From Syngnathus acus (Eukaryota; Chordata; Actinopteri; Syngnathiformes; Syngnathidae): 64,000 bases of DNA. The stretch covers positions 19,628,693-19,692,692 of the forward strand of contig NC_051088.1 in the NCBI RefSeq assembly GCF_901709675.1, read 5' to 3'. The notes under the pieces are model-generated. The model saw only the letters and a program-made list of their open reading frames with translations, was not told the origin of the DNA and did no database searches. A program made the position numbers and the translations under genes. Position 1 is the stretch's first letter. Each line of letters begins with the position of its first letter. Below are positions 1 to 12,250 of this stretch, in pieces.

Positions 1-2329
1 GATAAAATAATCTCACTGTGTGGTGCTACCTTTAAAAAAGAACAAACAAAAAAAATGTTATCCGTATGCAGTTTTCATGTTGTAACATGTCAAGATGGAG
101 TCAATGTGAGTCACTTCCATCGTTCAGTGTCTGTGAAAGTGTTTGTGATAAAAATGCAAGATTGCATCATAATATGAAAATACTGATTTGGTCATAGCTG
201 GGGATAGAAAATGTCAATGCGCTTTGGCAACATTCAAAGACTTCAGAGATATGTGCGTGAGCGCGCTTGCGACTGTGCGTTTATGCGAATGTGTGCGCGC
301 GCGAGCGAGCGGGTGCGTGTCTGCTTTCCTACAAGCAGGCATGTTCAGACTCATAAGCGTAATTTTTCCTAACTAGTTTTCCCCATGACGTCATAAGAAA
401 ATATTCCTCTTTTGAGATGCACCTGTACGAACCTAAACGCGTTATATAACATCAGCATTGACCTGATTGGCTGAGCTACTTGTATCATTGATGCTACCTG
501 ATCTGAATCCAAACTCTTTTCCCCTTTAAACATGTGAAATTTCCAGTGTGTATTCTCCTTTTTATTGCTTTCATTTGCATATAAATTAAATCCATATTGT
601 GCCTGCAAGGCAGACTATGCTAACTATGCAAACGATCCCTGGCTTTTCTTTGTTTTACAGATAAACCCTTGGCTTCCCTAAATGACGAGGTGGGATGGAG
701 GGGGTCTTCTCGCTGTTTCATAATTGTATGAATTTTAAATACACTGTCATAAGATCCTCTTCCGCATTCACAGCAGGGAATTTGACTATCATTATAGTGT
801 TCGAGCTGTGGGCTTGGCTGACCGTGAAGAGCCTTTTCACCTCCGTTCACACATGCAGGCCAGATGGCCAAACTGAATTTAGAGGCACATTAAGGCCTGC
901 GCGCGCGTATGTTTGTGTATGGGTGTGAGCTCGCGCGTGCACGCTGGGCGGACGCGCGTGTCTTTTCCAATCAGAAACCTCCGAATTCATTCCTATAATT
1001 GACATGAACACTTGACGACAGCACCAATGCAATCCATACAGAGACATTTGTGAGGGCTTATATTGAATTAGATGGCAAAAAAAGAATGGCGGCAAGGAAA
1101 AAAAGACCATGAATATTAATTAGTACATTTTAGTGAATTGACATTAAAATATTCACTAATGCCCCTCCCGGAATTTCGGTGAGTCACACAAAAAATATGA
1201 CTTTAACTTTGATGTCCCCCCACCCCACACACACGCGCGCGCGCTAATAACATATATCGGTTCGTCATTCTAAGAGCTATACCGCGCTGACTATACCACG
1301 TACGCACATAACAAGATCTAATAGACACCCTATCCTATACAAATTTGAGTGACACGAAGAAATGTATTCAGCCAATATTCTTGGGCTCGTAACTGCGCTA
1401 AGGTATTTTGGTTCTCGTCTGAACTAACTGGCCAGTACGATCTGAATTTACATTATATCACTGCAAATTCTCTGGCAATCGCTCAAAAGTGTCATTAATA
1501 CTTTTGTAAATGATCTTGTACTGGACCGTGCGGTAAATGGAAGCCGTTAAGTGCAGTGTTGTATTATTTTCCATTTAGAGGGGAAAAAAGATTCACTTTT
1601 GTTTCCTACTATTCTATATAATAGGCCTACTGATTTACAGGCACAAAGCCCAGTGGAGCACATAAGCGACTGAAACACTGAGGTGAAATATCAATTATAT
1701 TTCAAAAGCAGTCGAGTAAACCGCATAGAAACTAGCATGCAGCAAGTCCCTGTTTATCATTACTGAAATCAATTAGAAACACAGAGCGGGCTTATTAAAT
1801 TGCTGCTTTATAGGCAGAACCCAACACTAGCTGCTTGAAATAATTAAAGGCGCCGAAAAAGCGGAGGGCCGTGAAGTGTATATGGCGCTCCTCTGCCGCA
1901 TAGGCTTGTTACCTCTTAATTACACCATATCATATCCACAATCGTTTGTGTACGGACCATATTCCAATAGCGGAGATAATAAAAATAATTCAGATCACAA
2001 TCAATGATGCAGAAGCCCATGGGCATGTATTTCTGGTCCAATAACAATAATAAAAAAAAATAAAGATCACGAATAATTTGAATATTTTGAAAAAAAACAT
2101 ACTATTTTGTGTGAGTGTGTGTGTGTGTATATATATATGCACACAAGGTTGTGTTACATATATTCTAAAATTATGCTGAGTTGATTTTGTGTTTTTTGTG
2201 ACGGAGGACAAAAATTATTTTAACATTTTAAAAGCATGTTATCAAACTTGGATGTGGTCGGTCTTGTTATATTATAAAGTTTCTTTCGCAGACAGTGTTT
2301 GTTTCACTAAGACGGATATTTAATAGCTT
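1..2329. other. Non-coding DNA 3' of en1
   Basis: No open frame here resembles a known protein. It is AT-rich, with GT/CA-type simple repeats near 2110-2140 and 2455-2500. The stretch at about 1780-1960 has even base composition, several TAAT/ATTA cores and no simple repeat. That is the look of a conserved regulatory element beside a homeobox gene, but conservation cannot be tested from one sequence. Confidence 0.5.
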
Positions 2330-3012
2330 GTTTACGGCATTATTAAAATTATTCATTTAAGTTTTTGTGTACCGTGTGACCTCTTATGAGAAATATTAAT
2401 GAAATGCACGTCGTTATGTAGAAGTCAAATTTGTGTAAATACAGGCGGCGCAAGCGTGTGTGTACGTGTGCGTGCGTGTGTGTGTGCGCGCACGCGCGCA
2501 CGAGTTTGACTGCGCTTCAGCTTGACGAGGACGCTTCCTCTAATTGGTTCCGTCACATTGGTCTGCCTTCTAATTTTGCAGCGGTAGTGAAAATGAGAGC
2601 GTCGCACACTTTGAATAACAGTCTTGAGCATTATTTTTGGCTTTGTTCACAAACAACGAGCCACACCACATCAACGCCTTGAGTCGCGTCAACTAAAAAG
2701 AAATCGGGAAAGAAGTCCAGCGATCTTGCGTCTCTCTCTCGTTCTCTTTTCTTTTTAATTTTACATTTTGAATCCATACATGTGAACATATGAAAATCTT
2801 TGGCTTTTCTGAGTTTGCGATGTGTGAAGGAAACTTGAAGGGGCACATTATGCATCTTCAAAACAACCACGGGATAGAGATGGGGGACCACGGGGGCGGA
2901 TGTAGGGGGTGGGGGGTAATTAAATATACTCGTATACCACATGATAACTGCAGCGGCTATATAAACTTTTAATAGCAACGATGTCCATATAGTAACGCGA
3001 GCAAACGCGCGG
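2330..3012 (-). other. en1: Probable en1 3' untranslated region
   Basis: This lies directly after the en1 stop codon on the minus strand. Reading the minus strand, ATTAAA-type poly(A) signals occur at 2754-2759 and near 2330, so the message could end at either. No protein-coding frame is credible. The extent is inferred only from the signal hexamers. Confidence 0.4.
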
Positions 3013-5378
3013 CTACTCGCTGTCCTCCTTCTCGTCCTGCACGGTGGTGGTCGAGTGGTTGTACAGTCCTTGGGCCATGAGCTGCAGCGCCAGACCGTTC
3101 TTGTAGCCCGTGGCCTTTTTTATCTTGGCCCGCTTGTTCTGGAACCAGATTTTGATCTGGGACTCATTCAGGTTGAGTTCCTGAGCCAGCGACTGTCTTC
3201 GCTGCTCTGTGATGTAGCGGTTGGCCTGGAATTCAGCTTTCAGTCTCTGGAGCTGCTCGGCCGTGAACGCCGTCCTGGGCCGCTTGTCCTCCTTGCTGCT
3301 CTTCTTCTTCTTCAGTTTTCGTGTCCTCGGCCCTGGTGTGGAAACAACAATGGCACGAACACGTAAATATCCACGTGTCAGCCGAGAGAGCGTGTGAGCG
3401 AGAGCCGCTGAAGCGGACCGGGGGAGTTGATGCGCGGGTGCGAGCATCCCCGCAATAACGTTACTCCTCTTCACGTCCACTCACAAAGGCACATTGGCAT
3501 GAAAACGCTCCGGTGATTGTTGTTCAAATCGAGTACAAAAATAAAACGACCGACTGCAAGCCTCCTTTGACAGCTGAAAGACTTTGATTGCGAAGGAGCA
3601 AGACTGCTTCCACGCCGCAATTTAAGAATCCGACTGTAGGCTTTACTTCACTCATGTCCGCGCTGACAATTTATGAGTCACATTACAGCTTCGTTTTGAA
3701 ATAGCCTAAATCTGAACAAATTGGATCCTGGGCGAGGGGGGGTGGGGGTATAAATAATCAACAAATGACGTCCCAGACTGACAATAACATTGAACACTAA
3801 TCGCCAAAAGGGGGGAAAATAGAAAGCAGTCAACACACCAAGAAAATGAAGTCTGTCTTAATAGCACGTGATATGTGCTATCGAAATTAAAGTAAACCGT
3901 GTGATCAAAAAGTAAATTAAGTCACTATTCTAGGACAATTACTTACTGCATTATTATTATTGTTATTGTTATTATTCTTATAATAATAACAATAATAATA
4001 ACAATTATTATTCTTATCATAGTTATTATTATTATTATCATTCATTGTTATTATTATCATTATTATTATTATTATTGTAAATAATGTTTGTTATTATTTA
4101 AAACACTACAGACTTTCTGTATTAAATGTATAAACTGTTGTGAAAGCGCTATATGAAGATGTATTGTATTGTAATGTATAATGGAAATAAACGTGTTTTT
4201 TTTCTTTGTTTTGTTTTGGATATTTAAATATTAAATAATTAAAAGTGAGCACCGCTTCACGACGACTAAATAAATTGATAAATATTCATAATAGAAAATA
4301 TTCCTTTAAAAAAAATCAGCATTGAGATTGTGCTCCTCGGGTGTTATAGCAATAATTGTCTGTAAAGGTTTTATATTCTTTTAAAACACTATTCATGATA
4401 AATTCTTGATAAAATGAGTGCATTGTGGTGTACATCGATTTACACTGCACATAAATTCCAATTTTAAAAGTCTGCTTGATTCAATGCAAAATAATTAATG
4501 AAAACGTATTTCCATGATGAGAGTCGCAATGCCTGTCGACGAAATGCTGACATTTAATGAAAACAATTTGAATGTACGTATCCTTTTCTTTTCTATTTTA
4601 ATCAGATGTAGGCTACTTGCGATTGGCAGAGTTAATGTCACAGATTTGCGGAAGACTGAGGTCAATAATGTTTAATTGCAGGCACATAATGGAAATATAT
4701 ATTTATTATATATTATATCTAGAAACATGATAGACAAGACTTATGCTGATGTTTTGTGTCAGTGGTGCTCTGCAGTCTGATAAAAGTCTGGTGGTGAACA
4801 ATAAGTGATGGAATAAAGTCGTGTTGTGGCTGGGGGGCTTTTAGCACCTTACCAGATGAGGGCCGGTCCGAGTAGCGCGTACAGTACACCCAGGCTGGCC
4901 ACAGCATGGGCTGATCCTTGGCCGCCGGCTGAGACGCTCCATTGCTCCCGTTCATAACCACGATGGCCGAGGGGCTGTCAGCGAGTCTGCCGCTGCCGTT
5001 GCTCGCCGCTTCCCCTTGTTTGGCCGAGTTCTGCTTGGACGAGGGCGACGAAGACGACGATGATGAGGACGGCGACGACGAGGCGCTGTCGCTGCTGCAG
5101 TTTGAGTCCAAGCAAAGGCTACCGGCGTGTGGTCTCGCAGCCAGCGGGTTGATGTTTTCTCTGCCCGCCGTCTGGTTCCGCTCGCGGTAACCCGGCTCCT
5201 TTTTGCAGCCGAAGTCTGGTCGCAGGATATTGTCGATAAAAAAGTTGGTGGTTCTGTGAGCCTGCTGGGCGGCCTGGTGCGGGAGGATAATGGGAGGCGA
5301 TGGCAGGTTCGGGGACAGCGACACGCTCTCATCCTCGGTTGAGTCCCGGCCGCTTGCGGGCTCCTTTTGCTCTTCCAT
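3013..5378 (-). CDS. en1: Engrailed homeobox protein 1 (2 coding exons)
   Basis: Homeodomain transcription factor and repressor that patterns midbrain-hindbrain, limb/fin and neurons. Coding exon 1 is 4853-5378, start ATG at 5378-5376. Coding exon 2 is 3013-3332, with the stop at 3015-3013. Both splice sites are GT-AG, and a glycine codon is split between the exons. The product is 281 aa. Visible parts: the EH1 Groucho-binding motif TNFFIDNIL (about 44-52), a serine-rich run (about 97-120), the PBX-contacting [17 protein letters not shown] segment (160-176), a basic RTRKLKKKK patch, the homeodomain (191-250) with WFQN at 238-241, and the C-terminal tail [13 protein letters not shown]. The text [20 protein letters not shown] and the tail favour EN1 over EN2. 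Mammalian EN1 is longer, mostly from alanine/glycine/proline runs missing here. Which teleost duplicate (en1a or en1b) is not decidable. An upstream in-frame Met at 5465 is less likely than 5378, where family similarity begins (MEEQ). Confidence 0.97.
3951..4085. repeat. ATT/AAT trinucleotide repeat in en1 intron
   Basis: An interrupted ATT/AAT microsatellite that switches strand composition midway, so it could fold back on itself. It lies inside the single en1 coding intron (3333-4852). The rest of the intron is AT-rich with no further recognisable feature. Confidence 0.85.
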
Positions 5379-6008
5379 GGCTAGTGAAGGTGACAAATGT
5401 CGGCCTCTCCGGGACACACTCCACTTGTTGCTCTCCCGCCCCTTTGTTATCCAATTTAGTCGCACCGCATGTAAAAAATAATAATAAAATAAACCTTTGG
5501 GGCCCTAATGAAGCCAATCGAATAAGTTTAAAGCATTACCCGCAACGACGCATGCCTTTACTTCATAATTCTCCAAGAGATGGCATAGGGAGCGACTAGC
5601 TCCGCGTTCTAAACACTGGCTGCCTCGGCCCACTGCAGGCTAATATGTGGAGGACTCTCCCCTAAGCGGTGTCGTCCTTCTCCGGTTCCGGTCTGCCTCT
5701 TACAACCCAGCCGCAGCGCAAGGGCAAGTACACGCGTGCGGCCCACCAATCCCATCGCGAGCTCGTACCTGTCATAACGCGCCTCGTCCAATCCGAGCGC
5801 AGGATTCTAGACAGCGCGCACAAGCGCTCATGCCAGTCTCGCGCACGCAGCGGCCAGCTCAAGGCGCACTTGCACTTGCGCCACATAAAAAAACAATAAC
5901 AACGAATTAACTCAACTCAACACTTGGTTAGCAAGCCACCAGATAACATTTCCATTGCAGTCTTATCGGTCACTTGCATACGAATCATTCACTTTTGACG
6001 TCCCCTCG
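5379..6008. other. en1: en1 5' flank and promoter region
   Basis: Sequence immediately upstream of the en1 start on the minus strand, GC-rich between about 5600 and 5880. A CCAAT core lies at about 5512-5516. I see no clear TATA box, so the transcription start is not placed. Confidence 0.4.
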
Positions 6009-6030
6009 CCCCCCCCCCCCCCCCCCCCCC
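6009..6030 (+). repeat. Poly-C tract (22 C)
   Basis: An uninterrupted cytosine run followed by GGGG. It is a mononucleotide repeat whose true length is hard to sequence, so the exact count is uncertain. Confidence 0.9.
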
Positions 6031-6639
6031 GGGGAATGAGCCATAGTAAAAAATGAGAAAGGAAAAGAGAGTAAAAAGTCAAATACTAATAAATAAATAC
6101 ATAGGCCTACAAGGAAATATGTACTTACAATATCTTATGATCCATTGATGATGAAATATTACACATTTGATCCATATGGAGCACAATGGTTTCACATAAG
6201 AGTGAAAGAAATAACGTGCGGACATATTCACAAGTTATTAAAAAAAAGCTAAAGCTTAGTTCTAATATTGAATCACAGCAAATGTATTTAAAAATGACAA
6301 ATTAGCTTTTTCAACTTTTATCATCCTCTATGGAGGAGGTCAACATTATGTTTACAGATAGAGAAGCCGGAAAACAGCAATCCTATAGCTTCGATAATGG
6401 TCTTAACATGTCTGAGGGAAAAGTTGCTTCACGCACTAATTGGCGATTTGGAATAATAACATTATTAATAATCATAATAGGACGAAAGCGCAGACGTGTT
6501 GATGTTTAACGCAATGAAATCTTTATCCCACAGGCCGGAGTCGGAAGCCGTGGCTACTTAATTAAATTCCAATTAGGACAGTATCAGTATGCTGTTTAGC
6601 CACAGCACCTTTTGTGCGCAAATGAGCACTCAGTCTGCT

Positions 6640-6860
6640 CTTATCTTGTGCCGCAAAGAGGGGCTGCTTGAGAGGGCCTGAAAAAGATAATTTATTGCTT
6701 TTAATTAGTCTTCATTCCGCCCGATCGGGCCGGTGTTCATCACCGGCAAAGGGCTGAATAAAAGCCCAGTGAAAAGCGCTGTCACCGGTCCCTGGCAGGG
6801 CCCTTAATCAAAGTGAAGCAGGGGCCCGCGTTACAAGCCACGTCATTTCCAAGGTGCTGA
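6640..6860. promoter_or_regulatory. Candidate conserved enhancer upstream of en1
   Basis: Non-repetitive block about 1.3 kb upstream of the en1 start. It contains a TTTTAATTAG homeodomain-type core, two short palindromes (CCGATCGG-like and CCGGTG..CACCGG) and ATCAAAG at about 6808, which fits the TCF/LEF site consensus. en1 is a known Wnt target in the midbrain-hindbrain, so this is plausible. Function is inferred from composition and position only. Confidence 0.3.
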
Positions 6861-7050
6861 TAAAGCTGGTTGAATAATAGCCGGGGCCCTCAGAGACACC
6901 ATTTACAGAAATGACTTTATTGACGGCTTCACGTTGGTAATTCATTTTGGCGCTCATGTATTGGGAGTCAGATTTGTCGTCGTAATAGGATGATAAATGC
7001 ACGGACGGACTTCAGCCTCGCTTTTATTGAGTAGCCTATATACCACGCGT

Positions 7051-7074
7051 ACCCCCCCCACCCCCACCCCCACC

Positions 7075-7107
<33 letters not shown>
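7051..7107. repeat. C-rich and CA microsatellite
   Basis: CCCCCA-type units followed by a CA dinucleotide run. Reading frames through it are artefacts of the repeat. Confidence 0.9.
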
Positions 7108-7924
7108 TGGGAGGAGGACGAAATGTAATGGTCTTCGTGAAAGCAAAATGCATGGCGGTGTTGCAAATTAACAGTCATACTTTAGATACTTTCATTTATG
7201 ACACGTATATCCGGCACAAGTTGTTAACACTTTTCAAAAATGTATTCAAAATTATACTAATTGTTGTGGTGCAAGTAATGTCATATGGCATCGTTAAAAA
7301 TAAAATACTCCTTGGCTTCGTGTCCATCATAGCGTCACTGTTTTATTTATTTACCTCGAAGAGACATATATTGACTTTATGTAAAATAATCACTCTTCAA
7401 TGTCAGTAGCCAACAGTGTTTATAATACGAGACCTGGTTGAAGTGAAATCAAATCAGATAGATTTAGTTTTTGATTAAAATCAAAATAACAATTGTTCTC
7501 ATTATTATAGATACGTATATAATCAAAACAGACTTTCAAAATCTGTGTTTATATAGCTGATGGACTTGAGACGCCGCCGTTCTTTTGCAACAGCAGCTTT
7601 TACAGTCTCAAGCCCTACATTTTGTTTCACTTCCACTTGTAAATATATCACATTTAATCTTGCCTGTCTGTGGAAATGAATACATGAAAACCACATCACC
7701 AGATGCACTCTATGTCTCATGCCCTCAGACGACCAAATAACTGAGACGATCGCAATAGGGTGTTCTCTGTGACGGTTTGGCTGACACCAAGTGGTGGAAA
7801 GAGGAAGTCGCAGGAAGCATTTTTGACCTTAACCCCTCAATTTAGTTTTACAACTTGGGGAACTGAATGTGCCCAAATGTGTAAAAATAAATAAATAAAT
7901 ACATGACTCGATATGATAAATTTA

Positions 7925-8107
7925 GTACTCCGGTTTCCTCCCACATCTCCAAAACATGCATGGTAGGCCGATTGAACACTTCAAATTGCCCATAAGTGTT
8001 CGTGCAGAGCGAATGGTTGTTCGTCTCTGTGTGCCATGCGATTGGCTGGCAACCAGTTCAGGGTGTCCCCCGCCTCCTGCCCGATGACTGCTGGGATAGG
8101 CTCCACG
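7925..8107 (+). mobile_element. tRNA-derived SINE, 3' part
   Basis: Begins CTCCGGTTTCCTCCCACATC and runs through GATTGGCTGGCAACCAGTTC and GGGATAGGCTCCA. This is the tail of the same SINE family seen more completely at 26032 and 63199. The tRNA-like head is missing, so the copy is 5' truncated. It ends in a simple-repeat tail. Confidence 0.8.
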
Positions 8108-8241
8108 TGAATGAATGAATGAATGAATGAATGAATGAATGAATGAATGAATGGATGGATGGATGGATGGATGGATGGATGGATGGATGGATGGATGGAT
8201 GGATGGATGGATGGATGGATGGATGGATGGATGGACGGACG
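8108..8241 (+). repeat. ATGA then ATGG tetranucleotide repeat
   Basis: About 11 ATGA units change into about 22 ATGG/GGAT units. It directly follows the SINE tail and is probably an expanded SINE 3' end. Confidence 0.92.
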
Positions 8242-8610
8242 TTTACAATGGGTAATCTTCATGACGTTTTCCGCATGGAAATAGTATTTTTTATTAAAAA
8301 AAAATAGAAAGTCCTCTTGTGACATCTACTGTCAGAAGTGTAGAATGCATTTTGACTTGAGTTTTAGGGTGCATACACTCCCCTGTGCATACACACCTCA
8401 GGGAGAATGAAACATCTGCCCCTTATATGGACCACCCTCGGAAGCCAGCCTCTTCGACCTAGGACCAGAGATGCGGGCATGGCTACGCGACACCGAGTTG
8501 GACATTTGACGTTACACGAAAGAAGAAGAAGAAAGATCCAGACAAACATGCGAGTTGAACACGTGGCCCATTTATTTCATGCACATTCTTCTTTGCGATT
8601 AGTTTCAAAA

Positions 8611-9045
8611 TTATTATTATTATTATTATTATATTCAAATACCAATAATAATAATACTAATAATACTAATTATTATTATTATTATTATTATTTATTATTA
8701 TTATTATTATAATATATTATTATTATTATTATTATTATTATAATATAATTATATAATTATATAATTATTATTATTATTATTAATTAATATATAAATACAT
8801 ATATATATAATAATAATATATAATAATAATAATTATTATTATTATTATTATTATTATGTTATTATTATAATTATAATAATTATAGAAAGAAATTATAATA
8901 ATTATAATAATAATATATAATATATATAATATAAATAATTCTAATTATAATTATAATTATTATTATTATTATTATTGGTATTTGAATATAATAATAATAA
9001 TAATAATAATAATAGTAATAATAATAATAAATAAATAAAACAATA
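8611..9045. repeat. ATT/AAT repeat forming a large inverted repeat
   Basis: Long ATT/AAT-rich block. A non-repeat marker on the left (TATTCAAATACCAATAAT, about 8631) recurs as its reverse complement on the right (about 8968). The two ends are therefore inverted arms of more than 25 bp around an AT-rich core. The poly-tyrosine and poly-isoleucine frames here are not genes. Confidence 0.85.
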
Positions 9046-9384
9046 AAAAGTACTGTCAAGTACATACGTATACAAAAGAAAAACATTGCGGAGGAGGCTG
9101 ACGTGGTTGTGGGAGGAGGTCGGTAATCTTGCTTTGCAATACTGTATTTGTCCAATAGATGTCAGCGTCGAGCCGCTGCAATGCGAATGTTCAATCCAGA
9201 GTGCTCGTCTTGACATGCTCCGGTTTTTAAGATTAAACCATTTGTTAGTTCAGGCTCACTTGAAATAACAAATACTGGAGAAAATTTCTTAAACAGTTTT
9301 TTGGTGTACTCCCTTGAACACTGTAATGCCTTCAATGTACAGAGGACAAGCTTCCATCTTTTATACTGATGATGCTCACTGGAG

Positions 9385-9658
9385 TTTTTGGCCTGTTGGA
9401 GCTTCTCCTCACAGACATTGGGCGAGAGGTCGGGTAGACCATGGACAGGTCACCATCTAATCGCGGACATATATATTCAAGCTGCCATCCAAACTCACTT
9501 TCATACCTAAGGATATTTTAGGCCATGTTTTTGGAATATGGGCATAAATTAGGAACCCAGTGGAAGAACACGCAAACTCCATATAGTCGGGTCTGAACCA
9601 AACCTCCAACCTCAGAATTGTGAGGCAGATGAGCTAAACACTCATCCACCGTGCCACC
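9385..9658 (-). mobile_element. Old SINE copy, reversed
   Basis: On the minus strand this reads as a diverged copy of the tRNA-derived SINE, from a tRNA-like head near 9658 to the tail near 9385. Key similarity is the segment complementary to GTGTGGAGTTTGCATG-like text and the GGTTAGC-like head. It is heavily mutated. Confidence 0.6.
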
Positions 9659-9659
9659 T

Positions 9660-10836
9660 TCGAGGACAAGTTTGCATACTAAATGTTAATTATTATTCTC
9701 AGAGTTTCTGGTCTTGGTCTCGCTATCTGCCAGGCCTCCTTCAAGGTCCAGGCTCTCTCCAGTAATAATACATGAAGGGCTCCTCATACTCATCCATTAA
9801 TCAGGAGCGAAGCTAAGAGCTGATCTTTGGCCTTTATACGTGCACACACACCCTAACCTATCATCAATAATTAAACTAATATTAATGCAGATAAATAATT
9901 AAGATTTGGGGAACCTTTTTAGAGTCCTAATGAGACTTCGGTGACAGATTACCCCCATCGTCTTATTGTGTCTTGCTGAGAAGTTTGCTTAAGCTTAAGG
10001 GGAGAACAAACGGTCCCATCTAATAACTGGCAAATTAAATCAATGCCGAAATTTTGCTGGGCTTTCACTGAAACTCGTTCAAAGGATACACTTATGTCAT
10101 TGTGGGTTCAATCCAGACACCAAGATGATATGCAGGATCAATTTGTCTTAAAGTGACTGACCAATTTGTATTTAAACCTGGAGTTTCTTTTAGCAAGGAA
10201 ACAGAAAAACATAACCAACCGTCAAAATAGTTTCTCCTGAGACATTTTCAGAAGAAAGTCTCAAGAATATGTGTGTTGTCCTAGTGAATTTGGATGATAC
10301 ATTTTGCAGACACTAGCACTAAGATTTACGCACTAGTCATATAGCTTTAAAGCCATGACCATAAAGCCAGAAATTTCATTTAACTTCTCATGCACTTTAA
10401 AAAACACAATGTATGTATTTTTTAGATTGGTGTATAGTGGTGAATCGGGGTTGAAACCTTTCATGGCTGATAGCATTGCTAAGCAAATTAGGCAGAAAGG
10501 TTTGAATTTAAATTCGGCGAATATTTTCTGCCCTATTTTTCATATCCTTCGCAAATCTAGATAGAAATGGGCCGTCTGCGCCATTGTATGCCAATGTAGG
10601 ATGGAACGTACCATACAAATCTTAGCAGATCCCCTCATTTGCATTATTTTCATGTCAGTCTAAGTGCACGCTGTGCCTGAGGGCTTAGCATTATGGAAGG
10701 AGGGATAGACTTGCTGGGGTCTGTGCGTTATACAGGTAAATTGCAAGCTCTCCCCTTGCGTGGGCAATTGGATACTGCCTTGCACCCACAAGTGTGTGTC
10801 AGTCTGTGCCCTCCGCCGATCGTTGGCTTGTTATAC
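9660..10836. other. Non-coding DNA with enhancer-like islands
   Basis: No credible gene. Islands at about 9860-10050 and 10560-10700 are unique and rich in TAAT/ATTA and TTTGCAT-type cores. That pattern is often seen in non-coding elements beside developmental regulators. Confidence 0.3.

Positions 10837-10866
<30 letters not shown>
10837..10866 (+). repeat. GT dinucleotide repeat
   Basis: A (GT)n run of about 13 units. Reading frames crossing it are artefacts. Confidence 0.9.
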
Positions 10867-10867
<1 letters not shown>

Positions 10868-11489
10868 TGCATTTGGCTGTTCTCGTCCATGCATGTGCGT
10901 GCCTGTCCTCATCAGCACTGCTGCCCAGGGCGACCCTAACCTTTCGGTCAAGTCTCTCAGGACCGTGACTCTCTCATCAGGCATCCCCGGCCTGTCAGCA
11001 GCTGCCAACCAGAGGAGATATTAAAGACATAGTTCTTATTGGCGTTGTTACAATAAAACGTTACCTTGGTGCTGTGAAGACTTATATCTGTAACCTTTTC
11101 TCCCTAATATTTAGGTGTGACAGACTGCGTGTCATGAGATGACAAAAAAGTAATTGGAGATGGGGATGGAATGGAATATTTCTTGGACAAAGGATCGATT
11201 TGTAAAAATATAATTGCAGATAGTTCTTATGTGAAAGGGATTATTTCAGACATGTATTATATCAAGATATTTGTATTTTTAGCACGAGGGAGCTTCAGGG
11301 TTAAGCTTTCTGAAATATGTAAATAATGGAGTTTGTGGATGTGTGTGTGCATGTGTGTGTGAGATTTATCTGAGTAGCCCCCTTCACCCCCCCACCCCCA
11401 TAATTTCCCATAGCATGACGGATATGCTGTTTTGAGAGATGTACCATTCTCAACCTGCAAATCATCCGCATGGGTGTGGTCAAGATCGC

Positions 11490-11710
11490 TGCGAGATGAA
11501 CTATAACTGCCTCAGGAAAATGAATATTGAATATGCAAAGGCCCGGGTTTCTGTTTTATTCTAGTTGAAAGTCAGGATTATGTGAGAAGGGAAATGACAT
11601 TTACCTGCTTTGGAGCTGCAGGGAGATCACAGATATCACTTGCATCTTTTTGCTGATGAGGCTAATGGCTTAGCTACCTTTTGTGCACTGCTAAACTGTG
11701 CTTAGTGGAA
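11490..11710. promoter_or_regulatory. Candidate conserved non-coding element
   Basis: Unique, balanced-composition stretch between en1 and c1ql2 with ATGCAAA-type and CAGCTG-like cores. No open frame or repeat explains it. Only composition and neighbourhood support a regulatory role. Confidence 0.25.
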
Positions 11711-12084
11711 ACATCAAATGGTTGTAAGGATAGCAAAATACTTTTTAACATTACAAAGCCCCAAATGACCTACATATTGGACTAGTAAGACTCTCCTGGG
11801 GATGGTCACCACATAGACAGAAGTTAAACTAAACACGATGGATTGTATTTTATTTGATGAGCCCATAGTCCAATGCGCTTTGTCTCTCTGTCGCATGTCC
11901 TCCTCCTTGTTTGGCCGATTACGCTCAGACTGAGTTGAGATTTCTTAGGTACAGACTGACAGACTAAGTGAGTCACAATTTGGCTCACACGTAAAAAAAG
12001 TGAGTTCGAATTCTAGAGGTTTGTTTCAATCACTTGCCGTGTACCGTACATTCTTCATGCAATTCTTCTTCAGGGCCCTTTTTT

Positions 12085-12250
12085 TTCATCTATTCATTTT
12101 CTAAACCATTTACTGTATTTTGTTCAGCATGACAGGGGAGTGGGAACTTATCCCCTGCTGACTTTGGGTGAGTGCTACACCAGACTAATCACCTGTCAAA
12201 AATAAGACTTTGTAGAGCTCTGTGCACCAACCAGCGATCCCCATATAAGA
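12085..12250 (+). mobile_element. Decayed SINE tail
   Basis: Carries the pattern TCTATTCATTTTCTAAACC ... GACTTTGGGTGAG, the eroded 3' portion of a common fish SINE (end of element, 'pull-out' text before a flanking TCACCTGTC). Diverged, so the boundaries are approximate. Confidence 0.5.

Noticed and set aside
5379-5465. Upstream in-frame Met for en1
   Set aside because: Family similarity begins at MEEQ (5378); the upstream codons look like 5' UTR.
8880-9216. Tyrosine/isoleucine-rich frames
   Set aside because: Translation of ATT/AAT microsatellite.
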